From contig QNFX01000001.1 in NCBI GenBank assembly GCA_003650125.1, positions 1-64,000 of the forward strand: 64,000 nt of DNA, given 5' to 3'. Of this stretch, positions 8,569 to 15,657 are shown in pieces. Position numbers and translations under genes: made by a program. The notes beneath the pieces are model-generated. The model made no database searches and was not told the DNA's origin. It saw nothing but the letters and a program-made list of their open reading frames with translations. The DNA is from Campylobacterota bacterium (GTDB lineage: Bacteria > Bdellovibrionota > Bacteriovoracia > Bacteriovoracales > Bacteriovoracaceae). Positions within the stretch are counted from its first letter, which is position 1. Each line of letters opens with the position of its first letter.

Positions 8569-8727
8569 CTAGGGAGAATAACGGAACTTTTAGGATCGAG
8601 CTAGAACGTGGTGTTCGCCCAAGTTACCAATTAACTTAACAATAGTTTATTTAACATTGATTCTTCTATTCATTTTATTTGAAAATTAAATTTCTTTCTT
8701 TTTTGCAACCAATTAAGTCAGGTGTTG

Positions 8728-8736
8728 TGGTAGAAT
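8728..8736 (+). promoter_or_regulatory. Extended -10 promoter of protease C
   Basis: TGGTAGAAT stands at the conserved place before the start. The preceding region has only a weak inverted repeat (CAACC with GTTG). The IS66 right end lies 100 bp upstream, so regulatory DNA further upstream has been cut off from this gene. Confidence 0.5.
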
Positions 8737-8763
8737 AGAAGGTGCTTCAAAAAGGAGATGATG

Positions 8764-10089
8764 ATGAACAAGCTATTTTTAATTTTTCCACTAGCTGCCT
8801 TATTGTTTGCGACACAGGGCTGGGCGCCACCTCCAGGAAAGGGTGGGGCGACTGGCGGTCAAGATGTATCAAAATGTGATTTGAAACCAAAAGAGCAAAC
8901 AAAAATTACTCTCAAAGATAAAGCCGGGAAGGTACACTATATTTGTACTGGAATTGCGGTTTGTGGAGGCCAGTCAGTACCTGTCAGCTGTAGAGTGAGC
9001 GAGAGAGAAGCTTGCCCCATGGCTTCAAAGTGTATTAGTTTTTCTAATTTTCATTTGGACACCTCCCAAAATTTAGAAAATAACGATGAAGTACTTATTT
9101 ATGACCTTCCGGATCGAATCCAAGAGTCGGACAGAAGAGTAATCGAGAGAGGAGAAAGCTCTATGCCTTGGCCAATGCCAGAATTTGAAGATAAAATTGA
9201 AAACCCTTTCGAATTTATTGAATTAAAGACAAAAAAAAATCCTACCTACCTGGCCGAACCGCTCAATCTAATAAATTACTTTGGGGAGCAAGGACAAAAA
9301 GCGGGAAAAGGTGTGAAAGTACAAATATCTAATCCTTTTTTAAAGCCGATTGGAAAATATCATAAGTATATCAATAATAAATATGCTGGGGCTTGCTCAG
9401 GGTCAACAATTTCATTAGATCCCAAAGGAAAAAAAACAGGAAGCATTGCGGTTGTTACTGCTGCTCATTGTTTAATGAATCCAAATAGGACTATGTTAAT
9501 TAATAAAGCTGAATTTACCCCTATGGCCGGTTTAAAAGATAAACTTGGAAACCCTGAAAATACTAAAGCCTATGCTGTAAGGAGTATAGTTTTTCCCGCC
9601 AATTTTATAAAAAGAAAGGACTTTTCATTTTGGAATTTTGATTTTGCAATTCTTATACTTGATGAAATAATACCAACAGATTTCTGTTGTTATGGTTTAA
9701 TCGCAAATGGTGGAATCGCTCCAGGGTTATCTTTGGGGTACCCTTCCGTACCTGGAACAGATTTTCAGGGAGACCTTTGGGATGTTTTAATAAAATGGAA
9801 TGGCATTAAAACAGGTGGATATCAAACTGGACAAAGAAAGGTGTATTATAAAGAAATATCTAGTAATTTAGATACAGGAATAAGTGGTGGGCCTTGGATT
9901 GGAAGCAATTCTGATGGGAGTAAGTATGGATATATAATTGGTATAAACTCTCGTGTTGGACCTAGGGGTAAAAGACCCCGAACCCTTACGAGATCATCAA
10001 TCTTAGAAGACTGGATCATTGATGTAATTAATTGTGCTAAAGTAGGAAAAACGAAGGGAAAGTGTAAAAAAATAACGAGGTTGCCTTAA
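8764..10089 (+). CDS. Secreted trypsin-like serine protease C with shared six-Cys module
   Basis: Three ATG codons are in a row (8758, 8761, 8764). The third lies 6 bases from the GGAG and gives the same N-terminus as its paralogues, so it is chosen (441 aa). The signal peptide and module have Cys38, 61, 67, 76, 84 and 90. A long acidic linker (91-190) precedes an S1-type protease domain with His235 (VTAAHC), Asp293 (FDFAIL) and Ser374. The serine motif is GISGGP instead of GSSGGP, still compatible with activity. A Cys-Cys pair near 308 matches A and E. The type II companion pair follows at 10181. Confidence 0.92.
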   Translation: MNKLFLIFPLAALLFATQGWAPPPGKGGATGGQDVSKCDLKPKEQTKITLKDKAGKVHYICTGIAVCGGQSVPVSCRVSEREACPMASKCISFSNFHLDTSQNLENNDEVLIYDLPDRIQESDRRVIERGESSMPWPMPEFEDKIENPFEFIELKTKKNPTYLAEPLNLINYFGEQGQKAGKGVKVQISNPFLKPIGKYHKYINNKYAGACSGSTISLDPKGKKTGSIAVVTAAHCLMNPNRTMLINKAEFTPMAGLKDKLGNPENTKAYAVRSIVFPANFIKRKDFSFWNFDFAILILDEIIPTDFCCYGLIANGGIAPGLSLGYPSVPGTDFQGDLWDVLIKWNGIKTGGYQTGQRKVYYKEISSNLDTGISGGPWIGSNSDGSKYGYIIGINSRVGPRGKRPRTLTRSSILEDWIIDVINCAKVGKTKGKCKKITRLP

Positions 10090-10180
10090 TTGATATTTTG
10101 AGCAATTTCACGAGGCTTTTTAAAATAAGAAGTTATTTTGGATTTACAGGAGATACTTTTGTGGTTGATAATAAACTAAA

Positions 10181-10552
10181 GTGAAAAAAAATATATTTAA
10201 GTTAATTATTATTACAGCATTTTTAATTCTGCCTATAAAAGTATTTTCCGGCACGAATACTTTTCCAAGTTCTTTTAATACAAAAAAGGTTCAAATCCTT
10301 TTACTAAATGATTTTATAGAATTAATGAGAAAACCTTCAAATAAGAGTTATTATAGAATTAAGGTTATTGATGTTAACCTAAAAGTCCTTGATAATGGCC
10401 TAAACATTTATGATGGTAAAATTTATTTTAATACCCCTGAGTGTGAGAATAGAACCTTTAAGAAAGAGTGGATTTCCAGTGCCTGTGAAAATGATTACTG
10501 TATGGCCATTTGGTCTGAACTAAATGAATGCTCAGTAAAGGATGGGTCATGA
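10181..10552 (+). CDS. Small secreted companion, type II, first of pair behind protease C
   Basis: This 123-aa protein starts at GTG without a clear ribosome-binding site and has a signal peptide (about 1-23, ending VFSG). The mature part starts with FPSSF, followed by a helix-like region, beta-prone segments and four cysteines in the last 40 residues (pattern C-x14-C-x4-C-x11-C). Three paralogues share this (10549, 14697, 15059). I do not recognise the family. The size, the helix-then-strand pattern and the disulfides are what one would see in cystatin-like inhibitors, but no sequence motif of cystatins is present. Its stop overlaps the next start. Confidence 0.8.
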   Translation: MKKNIFKLIIITAFLILPIKVFSGTNTFPSSFNTKKVQILLLNDFIELMRKPSNKSYYRIKVIDVNLKVLDNGLNIYDGKIYFNTPECENRTFKKEWISSACENDYCMAIWSELNECSVKDGS

Positions 10553-10905
10553 AATTTTTCATCCTCCCTATTTTACTCCTTTTGTTGACCCAAGTATCTC
10601 AGGCAAAATCAGATTCTTTTCCATCTGGGTTTAAACCTAAAAAGGCAAAATTATTATCTATTAAAAATTTTATTTCTGACATGGAACAAAACTCAAAATA
10701 TAGGGACATATTCTACAATATAACATACGTAAATCTAAAAATAACGGAAGAAAGCTACTATATTGAGGTAGTTTTTAGTACCCCAAATTGCGTGGAAAGA
10801 AGGGCATACTATACTTGGCGACCAGTCTCCTGTACTGATTTTAAGTGCAAACCGACTGATAGCAAAATTGAAAATTGTCTATATTTTAAAAATCATGTGC
10901 ATTAA
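10549..10905 (+). CDS. Small secreted companion, type II, second of pair behind protease C
   Basis: The start is set at the ATG at 10549, which overlaps the preceding stop (ATGA) and gives a normal signal peptide of about 20 residues. A frame from 10528 exists but begins inside the preceding gene. The mature protein opens with FPSGF and shows the same four-cysteine ending as its neighbour (NC, SC, KC, NC). Stop-start overlap means coupled translation and suggests the two products are needed in fixed ratio, perhaps as a heterodimer. Confidence 0.8.
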   Translation: MKFFILPILLLLLTQVSQAKSDSFPSGFKPKKAKLLSIKNFISDMEQNSKYRDIFYNITYVNLKITEESYYIEVVFSTPNCVERRAYYTWRPVSCTDFKCKPTDSKIENCLYFKNHVH

Positions 10906-11236
10906 ACCAGTTCTATCACAACATTTCCCCTCTTCCCCAAAAATCTACTTATGATAATCTCATAGGTCCCATTCAGGATAGGGCCTATTATGAAATCGTT
11001 ACTCAAGATTTGAGGCTGAGTTTGTGCTCCTTTTTGCCCGTTGGTATCTAGCATACCCGCTTTCATATAGGAACATAGAAGAAATGATGAAAATGAGAGA
11101 GCCTTAGGAAGATCCTGGCGACTTAAGGAGAGAGGAGAAAGGTCAGCGCAGCTTTTCTTGTTTTTAAAAATAAGGAAAGGAAAATTCCACTTTTGTGAAA
11201 TAACGAAATAAATTCAACCTTAACTAAATTTTTTAT
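10906..11236. other. Long intergenic stretch upstream of the promoter repeat of gene D
   Basis: I see no gene. An inverted repeat (ATAGGTCC at 10962-10969 with AGGGCCTAT at 10980-10988) lies near the left end but no T-run follows. The base composition (stretches of AGGAGA and GCGCAGC) is more GC-rich than the flanks, so it may be a decayed gene. From 11237 the 81-bp repeat begins. Confidence 0.4.
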
Positions 11237-11317
11237 ATAACCTTTGTTTAATTTCTAGATTCGACCTTGAGTTAATCTTTAGTTATCAACTTAATTTATT
11301 TAGAAGGAGCTAAGTTA
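11237..11317 (+). repeat. 81-bp direct repeat, copy 2, upstream of module gene D
   Basis: Identical over 81 bp to 3109-3189. Downstream, 35 bases differ at about 12 positions, then identity resumes through the -10, the leader and the first codons. So the two promoters differ almost only in the inverted repeat. Confidence 0.9.
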
Positions 11318-11323
11318 TCTATT

Positions 11324-11358
11324 TTCCTGATCACGATGGTCGGGAATTGTGGTAAAAT
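11324..11358 (+). promoter_or_regulatory. Promoter of module gene D: inverted repeat plus extended -10
   Basis: TTCCTGATC (11324-11332) and GGTCGGGAA (11338-11346) pair over nine positions if G-T pairs are allowed, around a 5-base centre. TGGTAAAAT (11350-11358) follows at the same spacing as for protease B. Changes relative to that copy partly compensate each other across the symmetry axis. Confidence 0.5.
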
Positions 11359-11385
11359 AGAAGGTGATTTAAAAAGGAGTTCATT

Positions 11386-12297
11386 ATGAACAAGCTATTT
11401 TTAATTCTTCCCCTAGCTGCCCTATTGTTTGCGACACAGGGCTGGGCGCCGCCTCCGGGAAAAGGTGGGGCGACAGGGGGTCAAAACCTTTCCAAATGCG
11501 ATCTCAAGCCTAAAGATCAGGAAAAGTTTGATTTTACTGACAAAAAAGGGAAAACCCACTTTCTTTGCACTGGCGAAGCCAGTTGTGCAGGTAAAACCAT
11601 CCCAATTTCCTGCAAGGTAACTGAAAAAGAAGAATGTCCAATGGCTAAAAAATGTGTAGTTTTTCCTATTGGTGTAACTGATGAAATTTTCAAAACAGAG
11701 TCATACCACCGGAGCACATGTAGAAATGTTGATTTAATTTTTAAAAGCACGGAAAAGGGTAATGAGATGGAGTTCAAGGTCTCTCTAAAAAGTCAATTTT
11801 GGATGAAAGTGAGTTCTACTAACGGAGGAGCTCGGGGAAAGTACAAGAGAACTACAGTTTTTTACATGTATACGGACGGATTAACCCACAGACAAGCCGA
11901 TATCAAGGTTGATCCAAAGCTTAAGGTCTTAGAATATTTTCGTAAGAAAAAAATCACAAAAGAGCAAATTATTCCTTTCTGGGCCATCCAAAAAGAAGGT
12001 TGGGGTTACGTAGGAGGACATAATAATCACAGGGATGTTGCTAAATTTATCGACAGTGAAGTATTAAAAGAAAAAGATAAAAATGGTTTAGGAAAAAGAC
12101 TATACAAAGATTTAGATAAAGAATTTCAAAGTCACCTGAATGATTTCATGCTAATGCTGAAAAAAGAACTTGGGGGAGGCAAGGTTATACCTAAAATAAC
12201 AGCCGATACTAAGGGAAGATGCCTCGTACCTATAGACGCAGACATATCACGGTACTTTGGAAACCCTGGTTCATATTTAATAGAATTTAAAAAATAA
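11386..12297 (+). CDS. Secreted protein with the shared six-Cys module but a non-protease C-terminus
   Basis: This 303-aa protein has the same signal peptide and module as the four proteases (Cys38, 61, 67, 76, 84, 90). After about residue 95 the sequence has no relation to them: no VTAAHC and no GSSGGP. The unknown domain (about 100-303) has a Lys-rich, beta-prone first half, a GGHNNHRD cluster near 206-213, a charged helical segment (KEKDKNGLGKRLYKDLDKEF), and one late cysteine near 285. It may be another hydrolase or binding domain. This swap shows that the N-terminal module is a portable unit. No companion follows on the same strand; a convergent secreted gene lies at 12327. Confidence 0.85.
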   Translation: MNKLFLILPLAALLFATQGWAPPPGKGGATGGQNLSKCDLKPKDQEKFDFTDKKGKTHFLCTGEASCAGKTIPISCKVTEKEECPMAKKCVVFPIGVTDEIFKTESYHRSTCRNVDLIFKSTEKGNEMEFKVSLKSQFWMKVSSTNGGARGKYKRTTVFYMYTDGLTHRQADIKVDPKLKVLEYFRKKKITKEQIIPFWAIQKEGWGYVGGHNNHRDVAKFIDSEVLKEKDKNGLGKRLYKDLDKEFQSHLNDFMLMLKKELGGGKVIPKITADTKGRCLVPIDADISRYFGNPGSYLIEFKK

Positions 12298-12326
12298 CAT
12301 CCTTTAATCTCTATTAAAAGCAAGAG

Positions 12327-12860
12327 TTAAATCTCATTAAAAATTATATTTTCGGAATATAAAACAAATTCTGGATAATTAAAATCTTCGGCCATTGCCA
12401 GACCGTATATTGGAAAAGGTCCATGATAAAAAGCCTTCCCTTTTTCAAAGGGAGGGTAAACGTCAAAATGAATCAGAGGTGTCTTACAAACCTCCACTAA
12501 CTTGACCATATTTTTAACTTCGGAAAATACTTTAAGCACCTCTATCACTCCATTAAATTCCTGACATTGATTAACCATATGGGCAATTTCATACTTATCA
12601 GGAAATTTATTTGATCTCACCCACCTTTCAGAAATTTCACTTACACCTTTTTCATTAATTTTTTCTTCCCTCAATAAATAAAATTTCAATACACTATCAT
12701 ACTCAATAATTTCTGCAGATATCCTTCTTTCAATCGGTGCCTCAGTTGAGTTAACAAAACCTTTCCAGATGAATTTGATCCGATCCCCCACTTCAACAGA
12801 GTAGGCTCTAAAAGCGAGAACAAAACAGAAAAAAACAAGAAAAATCATTTTAAAAAACAT
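12327..12860 (-). CDS. Secreted protein of unknown function, convergent with gene D
   Basis: This 177-aa protein has a signal peptide (about 1-21) and an ATG behind GGGAGGGCA. The mature part starts VEVGDRIKFIWKG, beta-rich, with two cysteines (near 99 and 125). I do not recognise it. It ends 30 bp from the end of gene D on the opposite strand. It could serve as partner to D in the way the companions serve the proteases, but the opposite orientation argues for separate control. Confidence 0.75.
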   Translation of the reverse strand: MFFKMIFLVFFCFVLAFRAYSVEVGDRIKFIWKGFVNSTEAPIERRISAEIIEYDSVLKFYLLREEKINEKGVSEISERWVRSNKFPDKYEIAHMVNQCQEFNGVIEVLKVFSEVKNMVKLVEVCKTPLIHFDVYPPFEKGKAFYHGPFPIYGLAMAEDFNYPEFVLYSENIIFNEI

Positions 12861-12980
12861 ACTGCCCTCCCTATAAATATATCTATTAATGAAATACTTT
12901 AAGATTAAATTCTCGAAGAATCAAAATTTGAATGTTTTTAACAAAACAGTGCGTAAAATATCACAAAAAAGATCTGCTTA

Positions 12981-13033
12981 TTCTCTCACCAACTCACTTT
13001 TATTCCTAACAGCTCCCCTTATTAGGAATAAAA
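12981..13033 (+). repeat. Second copy of the 53-bp repeated block
   Basis: Ungapped match to 5573-5625 (43 of 53). This copy has a clean inverted repeat (TTCCTAA at 13003-13009 and TTAGGAA at 13022-13028). Both copies lie in gaps of the cassette island. A 61-codon frame crosses the block, and both copies could encode SLT-S-LFL-x2-P-x2-RNK, so a decayed small gene is possible. Confidence 0.5.
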
Positions 13034-13285
13034 ACTTACAACCGATATCATCAACCTTTTTATTTAAGCTCTAAGGCCTATTTTTTATCCGGCCCTAACC
13101 TTGATATCTTTTTTCCCTTGATCACCCCGCTTGTGCGATTTATGGGCCTTATACTTATAGAAAATTTAAACCCTTTAAAACAAATTTTATTTAGAAGTGT
13201 CTTTTCAATTCCTTGTCCCTCCTCAGGTCAACAGCTTTTTACGGGATACTAAAGGGAAATTCAATTTTTAGCTATAACCGCCTTA

Positions 13286-13318
13286 CTTGATAAATAAAAT
13301 CAAGCTTCGTGGTATAAT
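13286..13318 (+). promoter_or_regulatory. Promoter of protease E: inverted repeat plus consensus extended -10
   Basis: CTTGAT (13286-13291) and ATCAAG (13299-13304) are a perfect 6-bp inverted repeat. TGGTATAAT (13310-13318) is a consensus extended -10, the best of the five copies. The inverted repeat has the same place as in B and D but another sequence. Confidence 0.55.
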
Positions 13319-13345
13319 AGGAAGTAGCTTAATCAGGAGACAAAA

Positions 13346-14587
13346 GTGAAAAAGCTATTTTTAATTCTTCCACTAACTGCCTTATTGTTTGCGACACAGG
13401 GCTGGGCGCCGCCTCCGGGAAAAGGTGGGGCGACAGGGGGTCAAGATCTTTCTAAATGTGACCTTAAACCTAAAGAGCAGACTAAAGTTACTTTAAAAGA
13501 TAAATCTGGAAAAGTTCATCATATTTGTACTGGGCTGGCGGTTTGTGGAGGAAAATCAGTAACTGTCAGTTGTAAAGTAAGTGAAAAGGAAGAATGCCCG
13601 ATAGCAAAAAAATGTGTAACGATGTCGGGTGTTGAATCTGCGATAGATGGAATTGAGGATCATGAATACGACTCCATGACAACTGAGGAGCTTAAGAAAT
13701 ATTGGACTCCAGAAAGAATTGAGAAGGCGATTCCTGAAGAGATGGAAGTAGACCCTAAAGATCTTAGGGGTCTTAGTCAGTCTGAGGAACCTCTTGGACG
13801 TTCCCTAATAATATCTAATCCAAGAAATATTCCAGATCAACTTACAGATTCTGCTGGAAAGCTGACAGAAGGCCCTGCCATTAAAGTGAAAGAGCTGACT
13901 CCATTATATCGACCAACAGGAGTCCTTCTCTATAATAAAAAGGGTATCACTGGTGATTTTAGGTGTACAGCCTCTTTAATTTACCTAGAAAAGACTAAAG
14001 AGATAGGCATGCTATCGGCGGCGCATTGCTTCTATGACCAAAAGACTAGAAAGCCATCCCGTTGGCATACTTTTGTCCCTGAATATGGGTTTATAGATAA
14101 AAGAAAACATGAATACTACGGGGTTAAAAGACATATGGTTTTCGGTCCATGGAAGCGTGTGGGACGAGTGCGATGGGACATTGATTTTGTTATTGCGACC
14201 TTTAGTAAAAAGGTGCCAGAAAAATTTTGCTGTCATGGGATAATTAAAGGGTTATCAAGGCCCCCCAAATTTACACTAGGCTACCCTGCGGTTGGACGCT
14301 TTGCAGGCAATCGAAATATGCTCTTAATTAATCTATACAACTTACATACTGGGGAGAGACCATTTATAAGATCTGAGAATGAGTTTACGGGGGGATCAAG
14401 CGGAGGGCCTTGGATAGGAGGTGACCCTCAATCAAAAAAGTACGGCTATATTTTTGGTATTAATAGTTGGATTCGTGGAAAAACGAATCCAAATAAACAA
14501 ATGTATTCCCCCCCATTTGGAAAAAATATTGAAAATATGTATAAATGTTTTCTTAAAGAACGGGGAATTCCAGGATGCCCATATTAA
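13346..14587 (+). CDS. Secreted trypsin-like serine protease E with shared six-Cys module
   Basis: This 413-aa protein starts at GTG behind CAGGAG. The module is almost the same as in C (Cys38, 61, 67, 76, 84, 90). The acidic linker (91-185) has several acidic clusters. The S1-type protease domain has His227 (LSAAHC), Asp280 (WDIDFV) and Ser352 (GSSGGP), so it should be active. The Cys-Cys pair near 295 matches A and C. The type II pair at 14697 and 15059 follows. Together C and E form one subgroup by companion type. Confidence 0.92.
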   Translation: MKKLFLILPLTALLFATQGWAPPPGKGGATGGQDLSKCDLKPKEQTKVTLKDKSGKVHHICTGLAVCGGKSVTVSCKVSEKEECPIAKKCVTMSGVESAIDGIEDHEYDSMTTEELKKYWTPERIEKAIPEEMEVDPKDLRGLSQSEEPLGRSLIISNPRNIPDQLTDSAGKLTEGPAIKVKELTPLYRPTGVLLYNKKGITGDFRCTASLIYLEKTKEIGMLSAAHCFYDQKTRKPSRWHTFVPEYGFIDKRKHEYYGVKRHMVFGPWKRVGRVRWDIDFVIATFSKKVPEKFCCHGIIKGLSRPPKFTLGYPAVGRFAGNRNMLLINLYNLHTGERPFIRSENEFTGGSSGGPWIGGDPQSKKYGYIFGINSWIRGKTNPNKQMYSPPFGKNIENMYKCFLKERGIPGCPY

Positions 14588-14696
14588 TTATCGCCATTGA
14601 TGCTTAGCTCAAGAAAGTATATTTTACAAATTATAGTTTTCATTGCTTTGATTCTTCGATTAATGTAACCCTAAAGATAAATGGGGTTATTAAAAC

Positions 14697-15059
14697 ATGA
14701 TGCGGTTTCTTTTTATTCTCCTTTTCTATTTTTGCTCTGGAATACCTGCCTACTCTGAAGACAATCCATTTCCCCAATGGTTTACCCCTGAGCTAGCAAA
14801 ATTAAAAACTATGGAAGAATTCATCAGAATTCAAAAAAAATCTTCTGAAAATGTATTTTATCATATTCAAAAAATTGAGATTAAAGAAATAATGTATAAT
14901 GTTGGCTCCAATGTTTTTGAGGGTAATATTGTTTTTACCTCTAAAGAATGTTCAAAAAAAACCTTTGTTGTGATGTGGTTTGCAGATGCCTGTGACGACC
15001 AAGAATGTCCCTTGATGGTCATTGGTGAAACTCTTTGTGAAGATAAGGAAAGCGATTAA
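14697..15059 (+). CDS. Small secreted companion, type II, first of pair behind protease E
   Basis: This 120-aa protein has a signal peptide (about 1-20, ending AYSED). The mature N-terminus has FPQWFTPELAKL, like FPSSF and FPSGF in the pair behind protease C. The four late cysteines have the same spacing (SKEC, DAC, QEC, LC). The last base of the stop is the first base of the next start (TAATG), so translation is coupled. Function unknown. Confidence 0.8.
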   Translation: MMRFLFILLFYFCSGIPAYSEDNPFPQWFTPELAKLKTMEEFIRIQKKSSENVFYHIQKIEIKEIMYNVGSNVFEGNIVFTSKECSKKTFVVMWFADACDDQECPLMVIGETLCEDKESD

Positions 15060-15406
15060 TGAAAAAGATAATATTTTTTTTAACTGTTCTTCTATCTATC
15101 CCGACTTATTCGAATATAGCTAAGTTTCCTCCCTGGTTTTCACCAAATAGTGCCAAAATCTATGCTATAAAACATTTTATCACCGAAATGAGTATAGAGA
15201 AGGAGACCCTTTATCAAATTAGCGAATTGGATTTAACTCAAAAAATCTTGGAATCCGGGGAAAAAGGAATCGAAGTCAATCTTCTTTTTAAAACTGATAA
15301 ATGTATTGGTAGGAAGGCCATTTTTAAATGGAGATCCAGCCAATGCAGCAATTTAAAATGTAAGCCCTACTTAGAAGAAATTGGGAAATGTCCTCAAACT
15401 ATTTAA
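15059..15406 (+). CDS. Small secreted companion, type II, second of pair behind protease E
   Basis: This 115-aa protein has a signal peptide (about 1-19) and mature start FPPWFSPNSAKI. It resembles the second gene behind protease C more than its own neighbour in the region of RxAxxxWR followed by QC-x4-KCKP. So the pair as a unit was duplicated, not the single genes. Four cysteines are conserved. Confidence 0.8.
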   Translation: MKKIIFFLTVLLSIPTYSNIAKFPPWFSPNSAKIYAIKHFITEMSIEKETLYQISELDLTQKILESGEKGIEVNLLFKTDKCIGRKAIFKWRSSQCSNLKCKPYLEEIGKCPQTI

Positions 15407-15657
15407 AAAATACGTAAAGTCTACTCATCTTAATGTGTAAAATTTTAATGATTGATCTGAATTCAAAAAAGTATAAAATAAAGAGGGATGAATCCTAAAA
15501 AATCCCCCACTCAATTAAATTCCAACCCCCCCCTTTTATTATTGTCTAGAAAAAGAAGACCCTAATTGAGCACATGACTATTACAATCAACTTCTTTTAA
15601 CTTTTTAATCATATTCATGAGATAATTAGGTCCATAAAAAATTATTTAGGAGCAAAA

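Larger units (their letters stand above)
6243..8628 (-). mobile_element. IS66-family insertion sequence
   Basis: Imperfect terminal inverted repeats of 21 bp bound the element. The left (6243-6263) begins GGTAAGTTGGGC; the right (8608-8628), read inward, begins GGTAACTTGGGC. Inside are tnpB and tnpC on the minus strand and a tnpA-like gene on the plus strand. The left boundary is confirmed by comparison with the intact paralogous locus at 17101-17122, which continues without the element. The flanking 8 bases do not match each other, so no target duplication remains. This points to later recombination or deletion at the right side. Confidence 0.9.

Noticed and set aside
6235-8636. Target-site duplication for the IS66 element
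   Set aside because: The 8 bases left (TCTTTTTT) and right (AATTAACT) do not match.
12889-13074. 61-codon open frame upstream of protease E
   Set aside because: No ribosome-binding site and AT-rich low-complexity sequence; its only notable part is the 53-bp repeat.
10181-15406. Companions as toxin-antitoxin or effector-immunity genes
   Set aside because: All companions are exported with their proteases and none resembles a known immunity family; inhibitor or chaperone is possible but immunity in the cell is not shown.
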